Origin: Deltaproteobacteria bacterium
GTDB taxonomy: Bacteria; Desulfobacterota; Desulfobacteria; Desulfobacterales; C00003060
Assembly (NCBI GenBank): GCA_019309815.1
Contig: JAFDFO010000044.1
Location: forward strand, 1-17,693
DNA length: 17,693 nucleotides
Direction of reading: 5' to 3'
Shown: positions 1 through 7,311 of the stretch, one piece after another
Layout of the letters: each line of letters starts with the position of its first letter
Position numbering within the stretch: position 1 is the stretch's first letter
Made by a program: the position numbers and the translations under genes
The notes under the pieces: model-generated
Told to the model about the DNA's origin: nothing
What the model saw: the letters and a program-made list of their open reading frames with translations, nothing else
Database searches by the model: none

Positions 1-624
1 GATGTCCTTTACGCTGTCCCCGTCTATGTCTCCTGAGGCTATTGCTATCCCCAGATTATAGTCCCACCTCCTTTTCTCTCCGACGATGGTGACATCAGCG
101 GGCGTGGAAAGGAGATCAAAAGACGAAGGGAGGGATTGATTCCCGAAGATCACATAGGCAACCCCGGCCGGGTCGGTCCCGGGTGTGTCAACCCCTGGCG
201 CCCCGATGATTATGTCATCAATTCCATTGCCGTTTACGTCTCCAACCCCTAAGGAGGCACCTATCAGGTCACCCGTGGCAGCACCATGTATCACCATGCT
301 CGCTCCGCTTGCACCCAGGTCCACAGGGTTGCTGGATGGAAAAGACTCCCCTCCGAGGATGACATAGACAGCTCCTGCCTTCTCACGACCAGGGAGGGAA
401 ACGAAAGGAGCCCCAATGATAATATCACCGTATCCATCACCGTTGACGTCCCCCTGTGCAAGAGCAGCACCGGAATTGACACCAGTACCTTCGCCCCAAA
501 TCTCTGTGGCACTGGGATCCGGCAGGACGTAGGTCAAGGGATAACCGGAAACAGGGGAAATAAAGACAATGAACATTGATAAAATCAATATTCCCGCGGA
601 CTTTGACATCATAAAGGGTCTCAT
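1..624 (-). CDS. FG-GAP repeat (integrin-alpha-like) secreted protein, 3' end outside the window
   Basis: The minus strand is open for 208 codons from an ATG at 624 to the window edge, so the protein is partial at its C-terminus. The start is preceded by GAGAG about 7 nt upstream. Residues 1-23 form a signal peptide (MRPFMMSKSAGILILSMFIV, then a polar end). The rest shows tandem FG-GAP units with Ca-binding loops: DVNGDGYGDIIIGAP, DVNGNGIDDIIIGAP and a third beginning DIDGDSVKD, each followed by an 'AYVIFG' or 'VYVILGG' beta-strand. This is the usual arrangement of bacterial FG-GAP/VCBS beta-propellers, which are secreted or surface proteins with adhesive or unknown roles. It lies downstream of, and on the same strand as, the outer-membrane protein gene at 1093-2442, but 468 bp separate them, so co-transcription is uncertain. 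No specific ligand can be inferred. Confidence 0.85.
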   Translation of the reverse strand, partial: MRPFMMSKSAGILILSMFIVFISPVSGYPLTYVLPDPSATEIWGEGTGVNSGAALAQGDVNGDGYGDIIIGAPFVSLPGREKAGAVYVILGGESFPSSNPVDLGASGASMVIHGAATGDLIGASLGVGDVNGNGIDDIIIGAPGVDTPGTDPAGVAYVIFGNQSLPSSFDLLSTPADVTIVGEKRRWDYNLGIAIASGDIDGDSVKDI

Positions 625-1092
625 TTTTTCACTCTCTCTTTTTGTTGAGTTCATGAATTGGTTTGACGTTTTCAATCCAAATTTCATCGGGAAAAATGTT
701 CCTTTCTGTTGATTCTCATAATTTGCAATATGCGTTCCAAAAACCCCTGGAAACACGTGGGGTTACCAAATCCTATTCCGAAAGTAGGGAACAGCCCCAA
801 AGTATTACGATAATCAGCTTGGTCACAGACAGAAAAAAGGTGATCTGGCCTGCTCCCGTTGCCTTCAAGACCAAACGGGCAACTTCTTGACAAAAGGACA
901 AGGTCTGCGTCAAAAAGCTGACCAACAGGATTTGGTTAATGTTTTCAGTCAGTTACTGGGAATTGTCGCAGAAGGAAAAAAGAGAAGGGGTGCAAGGAAA
1001 AGATTGATGATCTTGTGGAATTTCAAGTCGTTGGGATGGCTGGGAGGGGTAAATATCGGCCGATGTGCTCCAAGAAGATATCGACGAAATGC
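625..1092. other. Gene-free stretch between the barrel protein gene and the FG-GAP gene
   Basis: Short frames exist on both strands (for example 684-893 minus and 887-1096 plus). None has a convincing ribosome binding site or a recognisable domain, and they overlap one another. The only structure I can support is a hairpin at 742-764 that could act as a terminator for the minus strand. No repeat array, RNA gene or strong promoter was found. Confidence 0.5.
739..764 (-). terminator. Possible intrinsic terminator downstream of the barrel protein gene
   Basis: Read on the minus strand, AACCCC (764-759) pairs with GGGGTT (747-742) across an 11-nt loop and is followed by a run of T (743-739). The stem is only 6 bp and lies about 330 bp after the stop of the 1093-2442 gene, so the assignment is tentative. 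Confidence 0.35.
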
Positions 1093-2442
1093 CTAAAAGA
1101 AGTAGGTTAACCAGAGAAAGGCGCTGTTTGCAGGCTTTATGAGAACACCGGTGTCGGCTAATTCAAACCCTCCGTATTCGGTGTCTGCTGCACCGTAGTA
1201 AATGCTCCCCCCAAAAGTCATCTGGAGGTCCCCGGTCATGTCCCAGGTAGCCCGGGGCTGCAATACACCTGAAGGGTCGGCCATGTTATTGATTACAGAC
1301 AGGTAGACAGAAAAGAGAGGGTGCAGTTCCATCTGGACTTCACCGGCAAGGTAGGTTCGGCCTATGGTGAACATCTCTCCCCTGATCAAGCGTATAAGGA
1401 TATCGGGGTTATTGTATGCCTCTCCATAGTCGTCGGTACCCAGGCCATTGAAATAGAACTCGAGCAATCCGTGCATGTTCTTCTCTAACCAGACCCACGA
1501 GTAGTCAATGTTCGCAACCAGGGACAAGAAACCATTGTCGCTGCTCTGTTCATCCAGGAAGGTCCATGTGGCATCCATGCGCCAGGCCGTGTCTCCAAGG
1601 TATCCGTTGCTGCCAAGGCCGGCAACGTAATCTTCGTAGTTCTTGGATGCCATGACGTCAAACTCGGTGGTTCCAAAGGAAAAGTGCCACTTGCCTCCGA
1701 GAGAAGACTGGTCCCATGTAACATCATGGCTTATTGGATTTCGCCTTGGCACGTAGACGAACTGCAAGCCACCTGTTTCGTGTACTGAAAAGTCGACAGT
1801 CACCATGTCTGCCCCAACCTTGTAATCCCTCAGGATGTCTGTGGGTTCAAAAGGGTTAAAGAGGTCCATGGGATTGAATATTAGACCGTTTCCCCAGGTT
1901 AATGCCTGCCTGCCAATGCGGAGGGCTCCCCATTCCGGTTGTAAAGTTAGAGCAAGCCGGTCTATTCGGTGATAGAAGAGATAATCGTCATTCGCATCGG
2001 TCCAGGTCAGATCCATGAAGCTTGTGCTGTCGTCGGGCGCCGCGCCGAACAATTTGACAAGGCCGGGGTACAGCTCCTCCAGTGATCTCGCTGTGCGCCA
2101 GCCGTCTCCGCCCCACAATACAGCCTCATAATGGGTATCAAAATACCCCCATTGACCAAAAAAGACCTTATTCTTGATTCTGAAGTCAGCGGTGCCATCA
2201 TAGTGAGGGGCGGGTTCCAGGGCCCCTTGGATGGTTTCTTCATCAGGCCATGACACCGTACCCCGACCCCTAATATGCCCGCCCCATTCCGGGGAGAGTT
2301 CCTTGTACCAGGGGGACGCCTCACAGGGTGAGGAGAGAATCTGACATAGAGGAAGAACCAATAGGGCGAGTGCAACCACCACCAAGGCACTGGTACTGGG
2401 TACTCGGTATTGGGTACTGGTGTGAATGGGTCTACTTGCCAC
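1093..2442 (-). CDS. Beta-barrel outer-membrane protein linked to the Lol-like ABC cluster
   Basis: The 449-residue product has an N-terminal signal sequence (hydrophobic core about residues 19-37, ending near 'PCEAS'). A long domain of alternating amphipathic strands rich in Trp, Tyr and Gly follows, and the protein ends WLTYFF. A terminal Phe is the typical signal for barrel insertion by BAM. A motif around residues 177-197 (GRQALTWGNGLIFNP followed by MDLFNPF) resembles conserved motifs of DUF1302-like and other porin-type barrels. I do not recognise an exact family. The GTG start at 2442 has a weak purine-rich upstream sequence. A TTG/GTG cluster near 2384 is an alternative, because the codons for about residues 8-19 lie in a 7-bp repeat array (2387-2421). 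The gene lies downstream of a TetR, LolA-like, FtsX, FtsX, ATPase set on the same strand, which suggests it is the outer-membrane partner of that exporter. A 635-bp repeat-filled gap may give it separate transcription. Confidence 0.8.
   Translation of the reverse strand: MASRPIHTSTQYRVPSTSALVVVALALLVLPLCQILSSPCEASPWYKELSPEWGGHIRGRGTVSWPDEETIQGALEPAPHYDGTADFRIKNKVFFGQWGYFDTHYEAVLWGGDGWRTARSLEELYPGLVKLFGAAPDDSTSFMDLTWTDANDDYLFYHRIDRLALTLQPEWGALRIGRQALTWGNGLIFNPMDLFNPFEPTDILRDYKVGADMVTVDFSVHETGGLQFVYVPRRNPISHDVTWDQSSLGGKWHFSFGTTEFDVMASKNYEDYVAGLGSNGYLGDTAWRMDATWTFLDEQSSDNGFLSLVANIDYSWVWLEKNMHGLLEFYFNGLGTDDYGEAYNNPDILIRLIRGEMFTIGRTYLAGEVQMELHPLFSVYLSVINNMADPSGVLQPRATWDMTGDLQMTFGGSIYYGAADTEYGGFELADTGVLIKPANSAFLWLTYFF
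2387..2421. repeat. Heptad repeat array A (TACTGGG-like)
   Basis: Five 7-bp units in register on the + strand: GCACTGG, TACTGGG, TACTCGG, TATTGGG, TACTGGT. They lie inside the first codons of the outer-membrane protein gene and encode the stretch around TSTQYRVPST. It has the same period as three other arrays in the window but a different unit sequence. Confidence 0.75.
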
Positions 2443-2488
2443 TTCTCGCTCTTTTTATGGAACCTATGTAGGCATTGAGCTTCTTAGG

Positions 2489-2529
2489 TAGTGCCCATCC
2501 ATTTGTGACTTATGAATCGATGGGCACTA
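2489..2529. repeat. Perfect 11-bp inverted repeat
   Basis: TAGTGCCCATC (2489-2499) and GATGGGCACTA (2519-2529) are exact reverse complements separated by 19 nt. They lie between the start of the barrel protein gene and a larger palindrome. There is no T-tract, so it is not an obvious terminator. It may be part of the adjacent repeat element or an operator-like site. Confidence 0.7.
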
Positions 2530-2535
2530 GCGTGA

Positions 2536-2676
2536 GTTTCCAATTCAGAAATGAGCAGTTTTCTGCAAGGTCAAGGAAAACAAGAGGTTGCGCGGAGGCG
2601 TACCGAGGTACGTCGCACAAGCAACCTCGTAGTTTGACGCCGAGATTGCGGAAAAGGGCCATTTATGGATGGAAAC
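2536..2676. repeat. 141-bp imperfect palindromic repeat element
   Basis: The two halves fold on each other along the whole length. The outer arms are GTTTCCA (2536-2542) and TGGAAAC (2670-2676). Next come TTTTCTGCAA (2559-2568) against TTGCGGAAAA (2646-2655), then GAGGTTGC (2584-2591) against GCAACCTC (2621-2628), and at the tip CGTAC, CGAG, GTACG (2599-2612). It would form a long cruciform or RNA hairpin. The right arm overlaps the 3' end of the four-helix-bundle relic. No protein-coding role is likely. Such elements are usually dispersed extragenic palindromes, which a genome-wide search would confirm. Confidence 0.7.
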
Positions 2677-2926
2677 TAGGTAATATTTGAATCACTCGCT
2701 CCATCTCTTCGTCTTCAGGCGGCATTAATCCTCGACGTGTGGCTTTTGAAATCCAAGATTTTGTTTCCTCTAACGAACCCCTGGCATAATAGCAGAAGTT
2801 CAGCCGATCGTTGAAATGGTATCTCCCGTGTCCTTCTGCCAAGTTGGCAGAAATGGAGTCAGCAGCACGGACCAACTGCTTCCCAATAGTAGCCTTATAC
2901 CTAACCCGGATAAGCCGGAACCAGAC
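2663..2926 (-). pseudogene. Truncated four-helix-bundle protein (23S rRNA IVP / S23-like)
   Basis: The minus-strand frame reads IGKQLVRAADSISANLAEGH and then continues with a CYYARGSLEET segment. This is the core signature of the four-helix-bundle family related to the 23S rRNA intervening-sequence protein. Members normally have a further 30-45 residues before this core, covering the first helix. Here the frame upstream of about 2926 is made of 7-bp repeats, and the only usable start is a TTG at 2875. The C-terminus (LPSFHP, stop at 2663) runs into the 141-bp palindrome. I read it as a remnant lacking its N-terminal helix, not a working gene. The family's function is poorly defined; members are common solo genes and also occur inside rRNA intervening sequences. 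Confidence 0.65.
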
Positions 2927-2928
2927 AA

Positions 2929-3029
2929 GAATGTAGAATAATGAACAAGGAATTTTGAATGTTGAGGTTTTTCCTTCTTAGTTCCTTGTTCGACATTCGA
3001 TGTTCGCTGTTCGTTATTCGTTATTCCAA
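2929..3029. repeat. Heptad repeat array B, a two-armed hairpin
   Basis: The left arm (2929-2970) is six 7-bp units all beginning GA: GAATGTA, GAATAAT, GAACAAG, GAATTTT, GAATGTT, GAGGTTT. After a 10-nt loop region the right arm (2981-3029) has seven units: GTTCCTT, GTTCGAC, ATTCGAT, GTTCGCT, GTTCGTT, ATTCGTT, ATTCCAA. The arms are roughly complementary; GAACAAGGAA (2943-2952) and TTCCTTGTTC (2982-2991) pair exactly. A spurious minus-strand frame through it reads NNEQRTSNVEQGTK-like protein. It lies directly 5' of the four-helix-bundle relic. Confidence 0.8.
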
Positions 3030-3077
3030 GATTATTTTCTGCCAGACAAAACACGAATCTTACGACTGATACCCAAG

Positions 3078-3767
3078 TCAGTTTCCTTTGACCCTGTCCT
3101 CTACTATTTGACCATCCCTGAGCTTGATGAGCCGGCGGGCATATTCCATGACCATGTTATCGTGCGTTGAAAAGACAAAAGTGACATTTTTCTTCTCGTT
3201 CATTTGCTTCATCATATCGAGCAACCCCTGGCCAGTCTTTGAGTCCAGGTTGGCTGTGGGTTCATCCGCCAAAACGATCGCCGGACTGGATACGATGGCC
3301 CTTGCCACAGCCACGCGTTGTTGTTGACCGCCTGACAGCTCAGCCGGGCGCCTGTCGTACATGCCTTCCAACCCCACATCGTTCAGAATGGCCTTAGCGC
3401 GTTCACGCCGCTCAGCGTGCGGGACCCCTTGAAGGAGCATGACAAACTCGACATTCTCCAGTGCGGACAGAACAGGGATGAGGTTGTAGGCCTGGAACAC
3501 AAACCCTACTCTGTGCAATCGCAGACTGGCCAGTTCAGATTGACTCATTTGACTGAAGTCCTGTTCATCCACGACAACGCTTCCGGAATCAGGATGGTCC
3601 AGACCGCCAATGAGGTTCAGCATTGTGGTCTTGCCTGATCCCGAAGGTCCGGCTATGGCCACAAAGCCCCCGGTATCGATGGACAGGCTCACCCCTCTAA
3701 GTGCCTCAACCTCAATCTTTCCCTGGTGATACGTCTTCTTGATATCCACACATTCCACAATACTCAT
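3078..3767 (-). CDS. ABC transporter ATPase, LolD/MacB type
   Basis: This 229-residue nucleotide-binding subunit belongs to the LolD/MacB/FtsE group and is the usual length. All motifs are intact: Walker A GPSGSGKT (40-47), Q-loop Gln92, signature LSGGQQQR (144-151), Walker B IVLADEP (164-170) with catalytic Glu169, D-loop at 173-175 and switch His202. It should hydrolyse ATP at the inner membrane to drive the two FtsX-type permeases encoded just upstream. The ATG at 3767 has GGAG 8 nt before it. A gap of 99 bp, holding heptad array C, separates it from the permease 1 stop. With a LolA-like protein and an outer-membrane barrel in the same set, export of a lipoprotein or lipid to the outer membrane is more likely than drug efflux. 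The substrate is not visible in the sequence. Confidence 0.93.
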   Translation of the reverse strand: MSIVECVDIKKTYHQGKIEVEALRGVSLSIDTGGFVAIAGPSGSGKTTMLNLIGGLDHPDSGSVVVDEQDFSQMSQSELASLRLHRVGFVFQAYNLIPVLSALENVEFVMLLQGVPHAERRERAKAILNDVGLEGMYDRRPAELSGGQQQRVAVARAIVSSPAIVLADEPTANLDSKTGQGLLDMMKQMNEKKNVTFVFSTHDNMVMEYARRLIKLRDGQIVEDRVKGN

Positions 3768-3832
3768 AATGTAACTCCTACAATACAGCCCACCAATTCA
3801 CGGCTGCGGGCTCTGATGTCAATTTCTTTTTC

Positions 3833-3860
3833 TTTGAGCTTTCACCTTTGAGCTTTGAGC
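3833..3860. repeat. Heptad repeat array C (TTTGAGC-like)
   Basis: Four units in register on the + strand: TTTGAGC, TTTCACC, TTTGAGC, TTTGAGC. They fill much of the gap between permease 1 and the ATPase and end 6 bp from the permease stop codon. On the minus strand they would read as a 'SSKLKGESSKKK'-type peptide, which I regard as non-coding. Confidence 0.75.
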
Positions 3861-3866
3861 TCACGT

Positions 3867-5090
3867 TTACGTGTGTGCCAACGCCTCCACCGGCGTGAAC
3901 CTGGCTGCCTTGGCGGCAGGATAAATACTGACCAGGATTCCCAACACGAACACGACCAGGTTGGCTATTACTACATCTCTGGCATCTATAGCCGGGTAGA
4001 TAACCCGCGATATGCCTGCGAATTCCGCGCCGGCTGCAAAAGAGGACAAGTCGATCCCACTGCCGGACAGGGCAAAGAGGGTCAAGAAGCCAAGGGTGTT
4101 TCCAACCGCCATCCCCATCACAAGGAGAAGAAATGACTCTGTCAGCACACCTCGGACAATCCACCACGGTTTCATGCCCAGGGCCTTGAGCAGTCCAAAC
4201 TCCCGTATCCGCTCGAACACGGCCATGAGCGTGGTATTGACAATCCCGAAGCCCATGGCAATGAACACGACCAGGAACCAAATGAATATGAAGACATCAA
4301 ACAGGCTCAGGTATGCGTCCACCAAGGGTAGCAGTTCACGCCACGTATGTACCTCGTAGTTGGACAGAGGCAAGGCATCCGCCAGAGAGCCCGCCACCTG
4401 GTTGACTTGGTGGCGATCGGGCAAAACAATGCAGAATTCAGAAATCCCATTTTCCAGTTTCAGCATGTGCTGGGCGGATGTCAGAGTAACAAAGGCGAAC
4501 TGTTTCTCAGTTGCCTCCATCTCGGCCTCGAATATTCCGACGATTCGAAACGCCCTGGAAGCAATTTCCCTGCCCGTATCCTGAGACATGAGAACAAGCT
4601 TGCGGCCCAGTTTCGTCTCAAACTTGTTTACCAAGGCTTTGCCCACAACAATGCCGTGCTCGTCGTCGTATCTGAGATAATTCCCCTGGGTAACTGCCTC
4701 ACCGATAAATGAAACTTTGGCCTCCCGCGCCGGGTCAATACCCACCAGAGTCACACCGCCTGAATGTCTGGCGTTGCTGGCTACGGCGTTTACCCGAACT
4801 CTGGAGGCCCACAGAGCGCCGGGTGGAAGGTGCTTCTCAAGCACGCTCTCTACTACCCCGGGTTCGGCTATACTGTTTTCGATTGACGGGTCATTTCGGT
4901 AGCCTGTGTGATGCACTTGAATATGGCCGGTGAGGGTGGTGATTCCGGTTTCCACCATCTGGTTTATCATCCCCCTCTGGAATCCCGCCATGAAGATCAT
5001 GCTCCACACGCCAATGACTACCGCGATCATGATGACTGTGGTCCGCCGGGGGTTCCGCCAGATGTTTCGCCATCCTAACTGAAAATGCAT
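3867..5090 (-). CDS. ABC permease of the LolE/MacB (FtsX) family, copy 1
   Basis: The 407-residue membrane protein has the four-helix MacB/LolCE layout. A cytoplasmic N-terminal motif (WRNIWRNPRRT, residues 7-17) leads into TM1 (about 18-36). A large periplasmic domain follows (about 40-260), then three C-terminal helices: about 266-290, one near 320-340, and 374-393. The conserved FtsX block 'LMAVFERIREFGLLKALGM' falls between the first two of these, and the protein ends VEALAHT. It shares this plan and motif set with the 5259-6497 product, so the two probably form a LolC/LolE-like heterodimer around the ATPase. The ATG at 5090 has GAGG 7 nt upstream. The 168 bp before it contains array D, a longer gap than usual inside such operons. 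Direct transfer of lipid or lipoprotein to the LolA-like protein is an inference from family and context. Confidence 0.9.
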   Translation of the reverse strand: MHFQLGWRNIWRNPRRTTVIMIAVVIGVWSMIFMAGFQRGMINQMVETGITTLTGHIQVHHTGYRNDPSIENSIAEPGVVESVLEKHLPPGALWASRVRVNAVASNARHSGGVTLVGIDPAREAKVSFIGEAVTQGNYLRYDDEHGIVVGKALVNKFETKLGRKLVLMSQDTGREIASRAFRIVGIFEAEMEATEKQFAFVTLTSAQHMLKLENGISEFCIVLPDRHQVNQVAGSLADALPLSNYEVHTWRELLPLVDAYLSLFDVFIFIWFLVVFIAMGFGIVNTTLMAVFERIREFGLLKALGMKPWWIVRGVLTESFLLLVMGMAVGNTLGFLTLFALSGSGIDLSSFAAGAEFAGISRVIYPAIDARDVVIANLVVFVLGILVSIYPAAKAARFTPVEALAHT

Positions 5091-5163
5091 TGTAGTACCT
5101 CGTCGCCAACCAAGCCCAAAGAGAACAATTGCTCAATGACTGTTGCCGGGTTCAACCTTGAAA

Positions 5164-5253
5164 GATGTGAGATCTGCGATGTGAGATTCTTGTTAGTAAT
5201 GATTATACCTCAAAGAACATCCCCGATCGCATATCTCATATCGCATATGTTTC
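5164..5253. repeat. Heptad repeat array D, a two-armed hairpin
   Basis: The left arm (5164-5191) reads GATGTGA, GATCTGC, GATGTGA, GATTCTT. The right arm (5226-5253) reads ATCGCAT, ATCTCAT, ATCGCAT, ATGTTTC. The reverse complement of the right arm gives GATATG[A/C] units matching the left arm, so the pair forms an imperfect hairpin around a 34-nt loop. It lies in the 168-bp gap between the two permease genes and ends 5 bp from the permease 2 stop codon. Confidence 0.75.
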
Positions 5254-5258
5254 TGTCC

Positions 5259-6497
5259 TCACACAGATGCCAGGGCCTCCACCGGCCGGAGACGACGTAC
5301 CTTTAGGGCCGGATATAGAGCCGCCAGAGACGTGATAAACAGAACCAGGATCGGGCCGATTGATACGGAAAGAAACGAGAGCTGAGGAAACATGCGCTCG
5401 GGAATGCCGAACTGTCTCACCACCTCCGAGGTCCCTGCGATGGAAATGCCGTGCACCTGGAAGTACCAGGTGACCAAGCTCCCGGCTATCATGCCAAACA
5501 CAATGCCTACGATCGTCATGGTTATGGATTCCAAAAGAAGTATTTTCGTCAATCGCCCCGGGGTTGTGCCAATGGCCATGAGGACGCCGAACTCTTTCGT
5601 CCGCTCGAACACGGCCATGAGAAAGGTATTCAGGATACTGAAGGCCACGACCACAATCAGAATGACGTAAAGGATCAATCCGCTGACCAGGTCCAACTGA
5701 ATGCCCTCTACCAGCCCGGGCATAAGATCCATCCAGTCCAACACAACCAGATTGTGTTCCGGGTCCTCGTTTTCAACAGCGCCCTCAACCGCTCTTTTTA
5801 TTGCTGGAATCTTACCCAAGGATGTGCCAACGGCTACAACCTCGTGGACACTACCCCGCATGGCATAAACATCTTGAAAGTGCTTAAGGGGGATATGGAT
5901 TGAGGACCGATCGAATTCATCCAGTCCGGAATTATAAATGCCCTTTACTTGAACAACGGTGGCGGCAACAGAGCCATCGCGTCCCTGCCCCAGAACGACC
6001 AACTCATCACCCAAGCCTACCCGGAGGTTTTTGGCGAGAAGTTCTCCCACGAGGGCCTGGTCCATGTCTTCGGCTGACAGGTAGCTTCCCTGCCGTATTA
6101 CTTTCTTAAGGGTTGATACGTTTGCTTCCCGGATGGGATCGATGCCTATCACCATAATGCCGTAGGTGCGTTCCTTGGATGAGACGAGTGAAAAGGCATT
6201 GGCCCGAAACGTGTAAACCTCTATGCCCGATGTCTCGTCCAGAATGCTGCCAATCGCGTTTGGGTCAGGCACGACGAGGCGCATAATCCTCTTGTCCTGA
6301 TATCCCTCAGCCTGGACCTGCAGGTGTCCGGTGTGGATCTTTACCGCAGAGTTAATCATGGTGTCGTATGAGCCAAACTGGAAAGAGAGCATAAAGACGA
6401 GCAACAGACTGGCAAACGCAATGGCTGTCATCGTAAGGATGGATCGTCTGGGATTTCGCCATATGTTTCGCCACGCCATTTTGACATCTACACTCAA
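5259..6497 (-). CDS. ABC permease of the LolC/MacB (FtsX) family, copy 2
   Basis: The 412-residue protein has the same plan as its neighbour: a WRNIWRNPRRS motif near the N-terminus, TM1, a large periplasmic domain, the FtsX block 'LMAVFERTKEFGVLMAIG', three C-terminal helices and a VEALASV end. I chose the TTG start at 6497 because AGGAGG (6506-6511) lies 9 nt upstream. That Shine-Dalgarno overlaps the last codons of the LolA-like gene, a sign of translational coupling. An ATG at 6479 is the alternative and would make a protein six residues shorter. The 6-bp gap to the LolA-like gene shows they are co-expressed. It is predicted to pair with permease 1 and the LolD-type ATPase to extract a lipidated substrate from the outer leaflet of the inner membrane. 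Confidence 0.9.
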   Translation of the reverse strand: MSVDVKMAWRNIWRNPRRSILTMTAIAFASLLLVFMLSFQFGSYDTMINSAVKIHTGHLQVQAEGYQDKRIMRLVVPDPNAIGSILDETSGIEVYTFRANAFSLVSSKERTYGIMVIGIDPIREANVSTLKKVIRQGSYLSAEDMDQALVGELLAKNLRVGLGDELVVLGQGRDGSVAATVVQVKGIYNSGLDEFDRSSIHIPLKHFQDVYAMRGSVHEVVAVGTSLGKIPAIKRAVEGAVENEDPEHNLVVLDWMDLMPGLVEGIQLDLVSGLILYVILIVVVAFSILNTFLMAVFERTKEFGVLMAIGTTPGRLTKILLLESITMTIVGIVFGMIAGSLVTWYFQVHGISIAGTSEVVRQFGIPERMFPQLSFLSVSIGPILVLFITSLAALYPALKVRRLRPVEALASV

Positions 6498-6503
6498 AGC
6501 CGG

Positions 6504-7265
6504 CTACCTCCTGGGATTCCTCAGGTTGGAAAGCGTAAAGAGGTTATCTGGTAGGTCCTCTTTGAAAGAGAGCTCACTGTAGCTCAACTCAGTATACTCG
6601 TCTTCCACATCGGCCTTTTTCATCCTCCAGACCATTGGGAACAGCTTGCCGCCCAGCATCCGGATGTCATGAGCAGTCATGATCTTTACCGGTTTGAGGT
6701 CTTCATCGTGAAATATCTCACTCAAGAAAATGTGATCTTCCCGGATTTTCAGCGTCTGCATCCCCCACACTACTGGCGCATCAGGGTTGGGCATCGACTT
6801 AATGATGTACACGGTCTTTCCTTCATGGGTTTCCGTCCCGGTAAGGGTGTGCGAGTAATCCTTCAATAGGCTATCGCTTTTGGCGAGGTCATTGTTGGAA
6901 AAATCCGAGCCCATCCAGGACTGGGACATCATGGAGGGGGGGAGTTTGATTACCCGGTTCACTTTGGGGTTGAATGTCCACATCTCTCGGCCCCTCTTGA
7001 GTGTCCCGTTCCCGGCATCCTTGGGTGGAGAAATAATCCGAAAAATGCCGTCCTCCTGCCCCTTTGTCCAGGCCTTCATGGTTGATACCCTCTCCCAGTC
7101 CGGCCGATGAACAGTCATCTTTATTGTAGCTACAGATGCGTTCCCCCGGTAGTAGTCAAAGGCGGCCCGCACCAGGGTTTCGGGGTCTTGGGCGAATGCA
7201 GCGGTACCCAGGGTGATGACAATTGACACTGTCAAACAGGTCATAAAGATTGTCGTTTTTTTCAT
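6504..7265 (-). CDS. LolA-like periplasmic outer-membrane lipoprotein-sorting protein
   Basis: The 253-residue product starts with a clear signal peptide (MKKTTIFMTCLTVSIVITLG, cleavage near AFA-QD at about 25). The mature part matches the PF17131/COG2834 'lipoprotein-sorting' fold: an open beta-barrel family related to LolA, with motifs such as 'GREMWTFNPKVNRVIKLP', 'QSWMGSDFSNNDL' and 'LFTLSNL' at the end. It is longer than classical LolA, as usual in this subfamily. The ATG at 7265 has AAAGG 6-7 nt upstream. It lies 46 bp after the TetR gene and 6 bp before permease 2, so it is the second gene of the operon. By analogy it would take a lipid or lipoprotein from the permease pair and carry it across the periplasm. 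No LolB-like acceptor is seen here; the barrel protein at 1093-2442 may be the end point. Family assignment is firm, substrate unknown. Confidence 0.88.
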   Translation of the reverse strand: MKKTTIFMTCLTVSIVITLGTAAFAQDPETLVRAAFDYYRGNASVATIKMTVHRPDWERVSTMKAWTKGQEDGIFRIISPPKDAGNGTLKRGREMWTFNPKVNRVIKLPPSMMSQSWMGSDFSNNDLAKSDSLLKDYSHTLTGTETHEGKTVYIIKSMPNPDAPVVWGMQTLKIREDHIFLSEIFHDEDLKPVKIMTAHDIRMLGGKLFPMVWRMKKADVEDEYTELSYSELSFKEDLPDNLFTLSNLRNPRR

Positions 7266-7311
7266 AATTAACCTTTCAGGTGCGTTTCATTTTGGAGTTC
7301 ATTTCCCGCTG

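Noticed and set aside
684..893. 69-codon minus-strand frame upstream of the FG-GAP gene
   Set aside because: No ribosome binding site or domain; it overlaps equally weak frames on the other strand and the possible terminator at 739-764.
2929..3029. CRISPR array
   Set aside because: Units are 7 bp, degenerate and without spacers; no cas genes are present.
2800..3054. 84-codon minus-strand frame reading NNEQRTSNVEQGTK-like protein
   Set aside because: The repetitive peptide is simply the translation of the 7-bp repeat array, a common source of false genes.
3778..4281. 167-codon minus-strand frame overlapping permease 1
   Set aside because: It is an out-of-frame shadow of the permease and ends in heptad array C; it has no family features.
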